A stretch of 64,000 nucleotides of DNA from positions 124,001-188,000 of the forward strand of contig ARYC01000075.1 of assembly GCA_000711775.1 (NCBI GenBank), read 5' to 3'. Positions within the stretch are counted from its first letter, which is position 1. Every line of letters begins with the position of its first letter. A program made the translations under genes and the position numbers. The DNA comes from Oxytricha trifallax. Taxonomy: Eukaryota > Ciliophora > Spirotrichea > Sporadotrichida > Oxytrichidae. This document shows, piece by piece, positions 39,440 to 50,479 of the stretch. Under the pieces are notes generated by a model. It was not told the DNA's origin. It was given only the letters and a program-made list of their open reading frames with translations, and ran no database searches.

Positions 39440-40560
39440 TACCTTCATTTTTCTGCATAGTCTATTTTAAAATAATCACTTTTCAGATGGTGATATTCGT
39501 GTTGCTTCAGCTTTCTAATTCTCTGATTAAACCAGATCAAATTAGAAGGAATCCTAATTTGAGTGTTACAATTTATGAAACTAGCTGTTTCCTATATTTA
39601 TTTATAGAATCCAATTTCCTTAATTATATTTTAGATTAAATTATGGTTATGGTCAATCATAATTTTTTCTATGTTGCAATAGTTGCAGAAACCATAGTTC
39701 ATAATTGCCCTGCTCTTACTTATGGTTATAATATCCAGGACATTCATCGTTATGAATACTTATCCTCTTTTACATGGCCTTCATATTTTTATTTATTATC
39801 TATGATATCCTTTTTTTTAATATTTTCCTATATGTATACTTATCTTTTTAAGTTATTCTGAGCCAGTTCATAAGTAATTTCATTAGTATTTGTTTCTTGT
39901 GCATTGGTGTAACATTTCTTTAAAGTTTGTTGAGTATGTTCTATAGTTTTCGAAATTATGTCTTGAGGATTTTCATATTAATTTTTCATTAATTAAAAAC
40001 TAGAATCCCTAAATTTCATTCAAGTTATGTTTAAGCTGTGTTCATGTTTTCCAGTCGATCTATTCTATGGAGTTTCATTTCTGAGTTCCCAAAAATACCC
40101 GTGATTATTCTTCTTTATCTTTTATCATCTAGTACTGTTTCATTTTTGAGATTAATTTAATTTAAAAGGTATATATTTAGCTCCATAGACTTTGCTGAAA
40201 ACTGCCTCATATTTTTATTACTCTTATCCTTTTATGCTTCTTTAATAATCAGCAAAACTCTCTATTTATCAGCCACTCAACAATTCTATAATTGGTTAAG
40301 TGAAATTTGGCCATTTTTCTATTATATATGTACTTATTTGTGGTTTTTAATTCGATTAGACTATTTACTGTTAATTTTCTAAATATGTGTCTTTTTTTAC
40401 ATTATATTTATACTTTTCATCAATGCTTAACTGTTCGGATTAGCTAATTCCACTTTCAACTTGTGAACTTGCAATTTTCTTATGATATCTTACTGTTTAT
40501 ATTTTTTCTCCGATTAATCTCTGCTCTTTTCTATTTCCTTTTAATTTTTTAGTATTTTAT
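39440..40560 (-). pseudogene. Decayed coding region with a zinc-finger-like C-terminus
   Basis: Minus-strand, ciliate-code reading. From about 40530 a frame gives SSQVESGISQSEQLSIDEKY, KKDTYLENQQQ and EKWPNFTQPIIELLSG, then a TGA at 40269-40271. The same frame continues with QIESFADYQRSIKGQEQQKY. Later frames give NETVLDDKRQRRIITGIFGN, a long helix-like segment (ISKTIEHTQQTLKKCYTNAQ) near 39850-39910, and finally NYGFCNYCNIEKIMIDHNHN near 39640-39700. That last segment has Cys-x2-Cys and His-x-His spaced like a zinc-binding site. Several frame changes point to a decayed gene or to missed introns. GC is about 28%, so part of the signal could be chance. The family is unknown. Confidence 0.33.
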
Positions 40561-40569
40561 AATGAATGC

Positions 40570-41130
40570 AATGCATTTATGAACTAATTTATTTTAAGAT
40601 TGTGAATAAAATATTTTAAGTTGTAAATATTTAAAATAAAACAATTAAGCATTAAAATTACTATCTTTATAAATATTATAAACTGGGATTGAACATTATA
40701 GTTTTAAAATATCTTAAAAGTTTTTATAAATCCATAAATGTTGTAAAATCGATTAGACAATTTTTGTTTTTATTTAAAATTAAACTAAATCTCACATTAT
40801 TACATTAATTGACTTTCTTTTCCTTTGTCATTAATGACTTGAATTTTATAATTGATTATGAATATCAAAAATTTTGAGGTATCTATGCTAAAACTGCAAA
40901 TATTTATTTTTAAAAATGTTATAAAAGATCAAAGTTTTTTCTTAAAATAATTGTAAAAAAAACATATACGACTTTATATTCATTGATTTATTACTATTAA
41001 AAATTTGGATAAAATATGAATAAACTAATTAAAAGGTCTGTTATAAATATTAATAATTGGCTTTTCTCAAACATTTACAATTTATTAAAGATAACAAATG
41101 AATTAAAGGGAAATTAATTAGAATTAATCA
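40570..41130. other. AT-rich interval, nothing specific
   Basis: A/T-rich sequence without features. Confidence 0.5.
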
Positions 41131-41133
41131 AAA

Positions 41134-41310
41134 ATGAAATAATATCTGACAGAGGATGCCGAGTTAATCACAATAAATGTAAATTACAATAATTATTTCT
41201 AAATTTTTATATTTAACTGGCCTATCTGGTAAGACTAGAGTGGTAGCTGACAGATATTTCACAAAGCAACACAATGACAAAGCGCTGAAGAAGAATACTA
41301 AAGATTAAAC
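41134..41310 (+). other. Mini-gene-like locus 3
   Basis: ATG at 41134 opens a 15-codon acidic exon (MKQYLTEDAELITIN) ending in GTAAATTACAATAAT at 41179. A GC-rich patch follows (41213-41300). If joined in phase after TCTGGTAAG it reads TRVVADRYFTKQHNDKALKK and NTKD. Another frame, LVRLEWQLTDISQ, resembles LVRIVIDLNQIFE at the 47.4-kb locus. Whether the second GTAAGA is an exon end or part of the coding sequence is unclear. Confidence 0.35.
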
Positions 41311-41319
41311 AGCAAATGA

Positions 41320-43550
41320 TATGTAGTTTATTTCAACACAGTAACTACATTTAGATATTATGTTTTTCATATCATTATAAGTATTCTAATTCATATATTT
41401 GATTTTCATTTGAACTTAAACTTTCTTAAACTTTTTCACTTATTTTTCATAATTATTTTGAACTCAAATTTTCTTTAAATATTATTTAGCAGCTAGAATA
41501 CAATTTTTATAAATATATACAGCTTATATTATTTTATAATATTGTAAAATATTTATAAATAATACTTTTTAAATTTTTATATTTATCATAATTTAAAAAC
41601 TGAGAAAATTTATCAAAAATTATTTTAAATAAATAGAAACTACTAATACAACTAAAACTTAATAGTTTAATTAAAAACTTTGTAAACTTAGTTCTTATAT
41701 TTATAATTAATAATTATAAATTATTTATTTATGATTTATTTTCTTGCGAGTAAATTACCTTGTAAAATTGTTTTGAAATGATATATCTATTAAGCAAAGA
41801 AAATAAAAACAATATTGATTAAAATTAATAGAAAATGTATAAATATCTAATTAGGTAATGGTTTTTACAAAAAAAGTAATTCTCAATAAAATATCTGAAT
41901 TATATTGTTTGAAATCTTGACAATAATATTAATTTAGATAAGGTTTTTTAAAAGAACAAAAAGTTTAAATTGAAGGGATAGAATTACTCATGGAGCATTT
42001 GTTTTGTGATAGAGTTACAATTCTCTTCTAGAATAATCATTTTCTATTTATAATATTTCTTTTTCATTTAATCATTATCAATTTGTTAAATATCTCCTTT
42101 CAAATAAAATAGATATCACAAAAAAAATTAATGTTTTGAATAATTTAAAAATTTATAGCCAGTTTATTTTTCTAAATTTAATAAACCATTCTTTATATAT
42201 TAATGATTAGTTTTGAATTTTCACTGTTCATTTATCTGAAAGAAATGAATTATTTTTTCATATTTAAAAAAGATTAATTACTAATTTATTATTATGGGAT
42301 TATTTTTATTAAATGAATTATTTTATAATTGTTATATAAATGGATTATTATCTAACATGGATATTTATTTTTTTTAATTATTAAATATATATTGGGTAAT
42401 CTTAACTTATCTATAATGACGTAAATATATTTAAATTTTAGAGGAAAAATAGGTAATCATTCTAATGAAGTGATACTTAAACAAATAAATTATTGTACTT
42501 ATTCATTTAATGTAATATACATTTCAATTAGAAAATCCTAAAATTTTTTAATTATAAGTAGATTAATTATATTCATATTATTAATTAAAATTAATTTTCT
42601 TTAAATATTTTAAGGCTACAAATATAGTTTTATAAGATTTATCTATTAATAATAAATAAAATTATGCGAATTAAGTTACGATATATTTAGTCTATAGAAT
42701 CTGGCATCAATAATACACTTTCTATAATACTTTTGGTATAATATAAATCTTGCGATTCTTCAGTTAATCAATCTCCCTTTCATAAATCAAAATGTCATTC
42801 ATATTAAAATTTAAGTAATTATATAATAATATTTAGAGAGATTAATTTTTTGTGCATTTTTAGTAAACTTTTTCTCAACATACATGCATTTTGAATTGCA
42901 TTATTAATCTGTAAAACAATGTATAAAAATTTATTTAAATGAGCTATAGATTTTTATTATAGGACATAGTTTTACGCTGTTTCGAATTATTAATAGAGAA
43001 AGTAGTTAATCACAAGTTATTAAACAAATTTATGATAAAGCATTATATTTCTAATTTACTTTATTTAGAAATGTAGATCCTATGAGCATACTTTTTTATT
43101 GTTAAGGAATAATGAACTTTAATTTTATGATTCTCATAATTATAAATTAATTTATAATTGTTTGTTAATTTTTGATAATATACCAAAAAAAGAACATATC
43201 ATTGCAAATATATTTTTTCAGGATACAAATAAATATTCCTAAAACATGATACTGTATAAAGTGAATAATTCTATTCATAATAATTGAATAATCTAAACAA
43301 AAAAGTTGCTGAAAGCGATTAATGTATTTTGTTATTTTTAATTAGTATATTATTTATTAAAGTTAAAATGATCTTGAAAATTTAAAATAATTTATATGTT
43401 GTAAAAAATATGAGTTGTATTACAATAAATATTGTTTACATTTAAATCAATTAATACATAAATTAGTTATTCATTTTAAATAATCTTACAAAGTAATTCT
43501 AAAGTAAAGTATAATATTAGCACTTTTAAAATAAAAAATAATATTATTGG
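41320..43550. other. AT-rich interval, nothing specific
   Basis: A/T-rich sequence without features. Confidence 0.5.
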
Positions 43551-43553
43551 GTG

Positions 43554-43948
43554 TACATTTGAAACTGGTAAATTATTATAAAATAAATTAAAATCAAATC
43601 AAATTAGTGGCAGTTAATGTTAGCTAACTTAAACAATTTTGGGCTCATTCAAAAGAGAAGTAAAAAAAGCTGGATTTTTTACAATTTGGGTTCTCTTTAT
43701 TGTATCCCGTTAAGCAATATAACTTAAGTTTTTTAAGGTATAATTTAATGAATTTAGACTTGTTCAATTAAAGTCAATTTTTCTCGATCCAAGAGATGCG
43801 ATAAAAAATACTTCCAATAGTAAAAAGTCCACCTATTTTTGAATTCTCTTTCAAATGAGCCCTAAAAAGTTTAAGTTAACCAACATTAACTGCCATTAAT
43901 TTGATTTTATTTAATTTATTTTATAATTACTTCCCAATTTAGAATGTA
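43554..43948. mobile_element. MITE-like element with ~97-bp terminal inverted repeats
   Basis: The sequence from about 43554 to 43658 matches the reverse complement of about 43846-43948 at high identity. Examples are GGCAGTTAATGTTAGCTAAC on the left against GGCAGTTAATGTTGGTTAAC on the right, and GGGCTCATTCAAAAGAGAA against GGGCTCATTTGAAAGAGAA. The outermost bases are TACATT on both sides. The total length is about 395 bases with a central spacer of about 190 bases that shows no coding signal. Long inverted repeats on a short non-coding body fit a non-autonomous DNA transposon (MITE). I see no clear target-site duplication. The transcript could fold into a long hairpin. Confidence 0.85.
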
Positions 43949-44030
43949 TTCCTACAATATATCTATAAAAGAATAAAATCATAAGAGATAGGTGGTTGTT
44001 ATGTTTATTCAAATATAATTAATAGATTGA

Positions 44031-44507
44031 TAAATTAAAAGGACAAATATTCATTAAGTTATAAAATATTCATATCTCACAATCCACAATTTTTTACAAA
44101 AAAATAATAAAAATTCGTTGATCAACTTAGATAGGCTTAGTTAGGAAGTTGTTTATTCCAGAATCTTTTGGTCTAGCATTAAAATTATCAGTAGTGTATG
44201 CAGTCAAGGCATTAATGTAGATTCAAAAACAATCTTAACCAAATAACTTGAGAGGAAACTGAGTAGCAGTCCACTTGAATTCCTTTGTAGACTTGAGGTA
44301 TTCTTTATAGAAATGCTAATGTAGCTCTAGAGATTTACTCTAAAGAGCAACAGAACAGGCAGCATGAACAATTTGGGCTCAGCTGAAATGTCAAACATGG
44401 TTTATGAAGAACAATTAAACATTGGAAGTGTGAGAGAAAACTACACTAACAACACTATACTCATTCAGAATAAGCACTAGTACAGATATGGAGGTGGTAA
44501 TCAGTGA
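44031..44507 (+). CDS. Partial exon, 158 codons, unidentified
   Basis: One frame is open from just after a TGA at 44028-44030 to the TGA at 44505-44507. From about 44100 GC rises to about 36% and the translation is well balanced: NLDRLSQEVVYSRIFWSSIK, GINVDSKTILTKQLERKLSS, EFLCRLEVFFIEMLMQLQRF, NNLGSAEMSNMVYEEQLNIG and a glycine-rich end (YRYGGGNQ). TAA and TAG codons inside it read as Gln. There is no ATG near the start of the good region, so it is probably the last exon of a spliced gene or a gene fragment. I do not recognise the family. It lies 80 bases right of the MITE-like element. Confidence 0.5.
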
Positions 44508-44519
44508 CCATGCTATAAA

Positions 44520-47340
44520 ATAAATATTTAGTCATACACAAGTAATCATAAGTGAAGCGTGATTAATTTTACATATTAAAATAATATCGATTTAGTTGAA
44601 TTGTTGATTAATCTTAACATTTACTTTTGTTCATTGATTTAATTCTTTTATCAATATTGTTAATAAAAAGCGATTAATAATTTTATTTATTAAATTGTAT
44701 AAATGAGGCATTATTTCTTATTACACATTCTGTTCAATAATTTCATTTGATGTTACATTTTACTAAAACTAATTATTGCTGAGGACTGATAAGCTCTGAT
44801 AAATATTTTCAAATAAAAAAATAAATTTGTCTTAATTTTTCTAAAGCTATTTTCAAATGTTTCTTGAATAATCAACCTCCCAAAATAATAAATATTCATT
44901 TTTTCCATATTATACAATGGTTAAAAATAAAATAATTATAATGATGTCAGGTACCTTCTATTGAAATACTGTTAATTGTTAGGTAAACTAGTTCCTTTCA
45001 AGCAGTAAAGAGTGTTATGAATAATTACAATAAAATTACTTTGCTTCAAAATGCTCTGCAAGACCAAATTTATTATTTAACTCATTTATTCAATATAACT
45101 CAGAAATGTGTCTAATTAAAATGATATAAATTAATTCATGTAACTGATTTGCGAAACTATTATTATAAATCCATAAGTTTATCTTTATTTAAAACATTAG
45201 TATTAAAGTCTCTGCATTTATTTAAATAAAGATATTTCGAAATAGATGGAGACATCCACCTTACAAAATAAAAATTTGTTTATTTATTTTAGATATAAGA
45301 TATGAATTTATTAAATATTAAAAAAATACTTTGTATATAAAAATATACTAAAATTACTAATTGTTTAATTTTATTTTATATTTTAATAATGGATTAATAA
45401 TATTGTAGTGATAGTGTAATATTAAATTTTTATGTTTATATCTTAAGAAAGATACATTTATATTTAATTATTAATTAGCAAATTCTCAAATTTAGAATTG
45501 TCTTTAAATTATAAGAAAGTATAGTGTATTTTTATTGTGTTTGCTTTAAATAAAATAATTTTTTTCCACAAATCCACCTTTAACCTCTTATAAATGATTA
45601 GTCTTTTGTATTTTTAAGAAAAAGAATCAATTGGTTCTGGTTTAATTTAATTAACTTTATAAGAATTTTAGATCAAATCTAAAAACAAGAGTGCTAATTT
45701 TTGTTGAAATATTTTTTTTCTATTGGATCTCATTCAAAACTACATTAAAAGTAAATATAAATGGAAAAAATTTATCCTAGCAATTTCTCATTTTTGGTTA
45801 AGTTTAAATTTTTTAATGTTTCAAAAAAAGATCATAAATCTTTACATTCCCTTCTTCAAAAATCAGTTAAAATTTATAGAGTATTATACTAATACAAAAA
45901 ATATTGTATAAAAAGTTCATTAAATAAATATATAAATCTTTAGGATTAAAAATATGATTAACTAAATAAATTAATGAATAGAACATAATAAGCTTAACAT
46001 ATCCAATTAGTATTATGAGTCATAAATTTTAAATTTTGGTCGGAAATAATGTTAATTTTATTTAATCTCTAGAGTTTAAAAAGAGTCTATTCTTATTGAA
46101 AAGTTTTGATTTATATTGCATTTGATAAAAGATACAAAAATATTACAAACGCTTTATTGAACGATAAAACATTTTTTAAAAATCATTTTCTTCATAATTA
46201 GAGAAAAAGAAAATTTATAACCTACAAATTATCTAAATCCATAACATTTTTCAATATTAGTTTGTTGATTGTTGATTCTAAATAAGTTTATAGATAATTT
46301 ATTGAGAAATTATAAATAAAAAAACCTACTTATTTTGAATTCAGAAGTTATTTTTTCCAGTAATAATCTCTAATTGCAAAATTTATACATTTATTAAATA
46401 AGTTATTTGGAGTTAATTAAAGATGTGTATGAGTATTAACAAAATTTATAATAAACTTAATTATACTTTTGTTAACTTCATCGCCAACATTTGCAATATT
46501 AGTGATGAAGCAAGAATATTATTATAATTATTAAATAAGCACCTATTTAAATTATACCAGATTTTTAATTGAGGGATTTGATATAAATAAAATATTTATT
46601 ATTATGTGTTAAAATACTGCTATAATCAAATTACTATTATCATATAATAATTCAATTGTTTAATAGTTTAATTTTTCATAAAGAATTTTATTATTGAGTA
46701 AATGCATAAAATTATAAGTCACAAGATGGTTTATAAACTATTAATCCAAATCTCTAAAATATTATTTTTTTAATCTTGTTAATCAAAGTACTCTTTTAAA
46801 AAGATTATATGGGAATTTAGTCCTTTATAAAATATTCAACAGTCAGTATGTTAAATTAATTATACTATAGATCAAATTTTATGCTTTTTTTAATATTATT
46901 TTATTTGCTTTTAAAATATGCTTGGAACAATTTTAAACAATTTTCTAAATTAAATCCATTATATTTATAGTTTCTCTTAATAAAACAGTAGAATTATCTC
47001 TAAATATTATAGGAAATCTAATTCTTTTGAGTTTTGAAGAATATTCTCTAAAGGATTAAAGATTTTCACATTTTAAAACTATTGATAGTAGAGTTTTAAG
47101 AAAAACATCGATAAAAATTCATAATAGAACAAACACGAATCAACACAACAATATTGATAATGAATCGAAACATATATAAAATAATATAAATATATGAATG
47201 ATTTGAGTTTTTAATTTTAAAATACTCAACTTTTAAGATAAATGAAGAAAGTTGTAATTAAGCTTAAATATTAGATTTATGATAAATATAAAGAAAAAAA
47301 GATTATTAAAATAAAATGATCAATACTAATATGAAAACAT
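44520..47340. other. AT-rich interval, nothing specific
   Basis: A/T-rich sequence. Small GC spots near 44945-45060 and 46480-46510 carry no frame that I would defend. Confidence 0.5.
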
Positions 47341-47343
47341 TAA

Positions 47344-47520
47344 ATGGCGACACTAATCAGCCACACTACCTAAATATGTAAGTTACAAAAACTTTTTTTA
47401 AAAAATTTAGTTTTTAGAGGTTATTGCTGGTAAGAATAGTGATTGACCTTAACTAAATCTTTGAAAAGTATCAGAAAGAATCAGAAAAAACGCGATAATA
47501 TTTAGTGATGGTGATATGTG
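47344..47520 (+). other. Mini-gene-like locus 4
   Basis: ATG at 47344 starts MATLISHTTQI and meets GTAAGTTACAAAAAC at 47378. A T-rich tract ending TTTTTTAG precedes a GC-richer patch (47410-47515), one frame of which reads LVRIVIDLNQIFEKYQKESE. It lies about 500 bases upstream of the channel-like exons at 48.0 kb on the same strand, so it could instead be the first exon of that gene. Confidence 0.35.
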
Positions 47521-47994
47521 TTGAGGTAAATAAAAGAATATTAAATTTAATTGAATTGTTCTTCCTCCATTTTGTTTTAAAAGTAACAATATTGGTACTG
47601 ATAATTTATAATAATCCTCTTTTTTTTTTCATTTATCATGATTCATTTATTTTTTTCATTTTAAATTACAATCATAATTTATTAAAATGTTTTTACCCTT
47701 AGGTTTTAAATTTTCTGTAATTAAACTAAATTAAAGACTCCAATTATTAACTCCATCGTAAAACATAATAAAATACAAATATAATTCTTAAGAAGTATCA
47801 AATTAATGATTTATTAATTTTCTTTAAAGTTAAGCTGTTAAAATTTTAATATATTTAAAAATGAATCTTATTCTGATCTTGTTACTACTAAATTACATTT
47901 TATTTTTATTATTTAAAGATTTATGGAAATTCATTTTTGGGCTTAAGCTAGGTAGATAGTTATTGAATTTTTACTTAATCTTTTTTTACTTTAG

Positions 47995-48590
47995 ACACCA
48001 TAAAAAAAAGAAGTTAATCCTCCTCTGTTGATGAGTCCAGTTCCGGCATCGGCTTATGCTAACATTCCACCACAATTGGGTAGGCAGAGTGAACACGCCG
48101 GTAAGTGGTCTTGCATTCTTGTACGATACTTAATAAATTCTTCTATTTAATGCAATTATTAACTTTTTAAGTGAGTTCTTATGTTTTGGGAAAAAACCAT
48201 TTCTCTGTAAAGATTTATTGTTTGGCTTTGCTAAAAGGGTAAAATCCCGAAAGATATTCTGTTAACGATTTCGAAAGTAAGATTGTTGCTTACTTTTCCT
48301 CAGCAAATATAGTCGAATCTGAGTATCCAAAAGGTCTGCCTATTAACTCCAGCTCTATTCTTGATGCAATCAACCCCAGGTTACAAAAATAGGTGTTTCA
48401 TTTATTTATAACACAACTTATATTATCAAAGGTCGACGTTTTTATTGGCGTGGTCCGCCTTTTCATTGCCTGACGTATTCTGAGGAGGTTCTTAGATCCG
48501 GACACAATACTTAAACAGAATGCCTTCATAGTTTCTAACTCAAGGATACCGTAAATGGTCAGGACAATGCTCCCAACTTACTAGGTTATA
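47995..48590 (+). pseudogene. CNG/HCN-like cation channel, C-linker and nucleotide-binding fragment
   Basis: Exon A (47995-48100) follows TTTTTACTTTAG and ends before GTAAGTGGTC at 48101. Exon B starts at 48172 after TTTTTAAG and joins in phase. Exon B reads VNDFESKIVAYFSSANIVES, SSSILDAINPRLQKQVFHLF and LSKVDVFIG. This resembles the C-linker of cyclic-nucleotide-regulated channels (HCN-type: SIL-x2-L-x-P-L-x-E-x-I, then V-x-x-F), and LDPDTILKQNAFIV fits the start of the binding domain. A TGA at 48471-48473 sits inside this reading, where Trp would be natural, and good coding continues to about 48590. The pore region and the rest of the binding domain are absent. In the family these channels conduct K+ or mixed cations in the plasma and ciliary membrane. 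It is probably a broken duplicate. Homology is judged by eye. Confidence 0.45.
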
Positions 48591-48599
48591 ATCTAAGTT

Positions 48600-48955
48600 T
48601 ATGTTAATTATAATAATATTAAATTAGTTTTATATTATTAATAAAAAAGTTTTTAAATTATTATAAATAAATTTGCAGATTCAATTTAATGATATTGTTA
48701 AAATCATAATTTAACAAACAATTTATTTTTAACATTTAAATAATTTTTAAAACTCAAAAATTTAAAACAGTAACCTATTAAATACAAATATGATATTTTA
48801 TTAGATGATTGATTTAAATCTCTCAATTTAAAAATTAAGTATTAAGTTAAAAATAAAGATTTTTGTATTGGTTAATTTTTATATATTCTAAATGATTATA
48901 ATAAAAAATTATATTGATTCTTGAAAAATCATTGATAAGGGAAAAAACCTATTTC
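48600..48955. other. AT-rich spacer, nothing specific
   Basis: A/T-rich DNA between the channel-like fragment and the kinase-carrying element. Confidence 0.6.
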
Positions 48956-49060
48956 ATTATCGATAAAATACATAAAAAATAGGTAAATTGGTATAAGTGC
49001 AAATGAAGATTAGGAAACATTAAATATAACAGTCACGTTTTTAATATATCAATAAATTAA
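48956..49060 (+). repeat. Left terminal inverted repeat of the kinase-carrying element
   Basis: 105 bp; 104 of 105 positions match the reverse complement of 50371-50475. The single difference is in AGATTAGGAAAC against AGATTAAGAAAC. Confidence 0.9.
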
Positions 49061-49189
49061 AGTTGTGTATTGGGGTTTATGATATATAATTTATTAATCA
49101 TGCTCAATTCTTTGTTTAATTTAAAGATTTTTAAAATTCAAACAATATATATGACTAATCTACTATTCATAAATTATTTTTTAAAATAG

Positions 49190-50330
49190 AGAATTGTCCC
49201 TCCTTTTAAAGTTAGCAATCTCCCGAAAATACATCGCATTTTTCAGAGTATTATTCATCTTTTAAGATCTCATATACTATGATTCTGGGAGTACCAGATA
49301 TATTATCAACCTGGAATTCAGAATTAATTTCTTCAACTAGCCCAGGTCAGCTACTGTAATTCTTAATGAGCCGATATCTTGAAAGATTAAGGATTTCTTG
49401 TTTTTATGTCTTTATGCAAATACCACTTTAAGTTCATTTACTGCAGACCCAATAATAACGACTGCATTAAACATTTTGCTTCAATGTCATCTATGAAATT
49501 TTACTGAATGATTATTTTATATGAATCGCCTTCCTCATAATATTCCATCACAATGAGAGTGTGAGTGGAGGTGTCAAATACTTAATATATTTTGACAGCG
49601 TATTTCTATTCTGCGAGACTTCTAATTACATGGATCTCTCTGCGAAGTAAATCTTTATCGAATGACTCTTTATACACTGCCTTTACTGCAACTTTTTAGG
49701 CATTTTCATGAAGTAGGGAATCATTAACAACTTAGGCTCGATAAACTTCTGAAAATTTACCAGTTCCGATTTAATTTTGCAATGAATAATATGTGAATAG
49801 AGGATCTGCAATAATGACATAACTTGAGAGTTCCTTCAGCAACTTTCTAAACTTCTGCTCATTACTTTTAAAGTTGAATTTTAATTCTTAGTTAAATTAG
49901 GCGATAGTTGTAGCTTCTTACAGGTCAGTAGCTCCAGTTGCACACTCCGCTTTCAGCATTTATGTTTTCTTCTTATTAATCAGCTGTGCATTGTGAGAGT
50001 GATCTTTACATCAACAATGATTTAAGGTGCTTCAATATCTAGCGGCATTTGTGGCAAGGGGTTGAAAGGAGAGCAAAATCTACATCCACAAAAAAGTCCT
50101 ATCGCCAGTTCCCGACAGTCGCATTATACTCTCTGATTCAGCCTCTCATTTCCAAATCAATTATCGTCTACTCTTCTTCTAGGCATCGATGTAAATATAT
50201 ATGTCATCTAAAAATAATTATTTTTAGCATTTAGAATTTAAAACATTGAAGAACTATTTTTATAAATAACTTACTGATGTATTTTGCCTTCTGTTCTTCA
50301 GGTAATCTATCCGATTGGTCTTTAACAGTA
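49190..50330 (-). pseudogene. Truncated serine/threonine protein kinase inside the inverted-repeat element
   Basis: Minus-strand ciliate-code reading shows kinase landmarks in order: glycine loop IGTGKFSEVYRA (about 49735-49770), VAVK lysine (about 49681-49697), helix-C Glu in LLRREIHVIRSL (about 49640), hinge LIVMEYYEEGDS, catalytic loop HKDIKTRN (about 49392-49417), a DLG in place of DFG (49346-49348), GTPRIIVYEIL as the activation end, and YSEKCDVFSGD (about 49217-49250). Reading then stops near the inverted repeat, so the C-lobe after subdomain IX is missing. Upstream, ADPLFTYYSLQNQ leads in, and a segment with WKR-type spacing may be a PH-like domain. An intron (GTAAGTTATT to TATTTTTAG) lies near 50175-50270. 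At least two frame changes and in-frame TGAs show that it is no longer a working gene. No APE motif is intact (VYE instead). Confidence 0.8.
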
Positions 50331-50370
50331 GCAATAATTCTTTCTAAAATATTAATTACCTTTATAACAA

Positions 50371-50475
50371 TTAATTTATTGATATATTAAAAACGTGACT
50401 GTTATATTTAATGTTTCTTAATCTTCATTTGCACTTATACCAATTTACCTATTTTTTATGTATTTTATCGATAAT
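50371..50475 (-). repeat. Right terminal inverted repeat of the kinase-carrying element
   Basis: Reverse complement of 48956-49060 with one mismatch. It ends ATTTTATCGATAAT on the plus strand. Confidence 0.9.
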
Positions 50476-50479
50476 TATC

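Larger units (their letters stand above)
48956..50475. mobile_element. 1.5-kb inverted-repeat element carrying a kinase gene fragment
   Basis: The 105 bases at 48956-49060 are repeated in inverted orientation at 50371-50475 with one mismatch. The outer ends are ATTATCGATAAAATACATAA. The body of about 1.3 kb holds a truncated protein kinase gene on the minus strand and no transposase. This is the layout of a non-autonomous DNA transposon that has captured host gene sequence, as Pack-type elements do in plants. The near-identity of the arms suggests recent insertion or conversion, although the captured gene is already broken. An alternative is an inverted duplication flanking an old pseudogene. 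A clear target-site duplication was not found. Confidence 0.75.
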
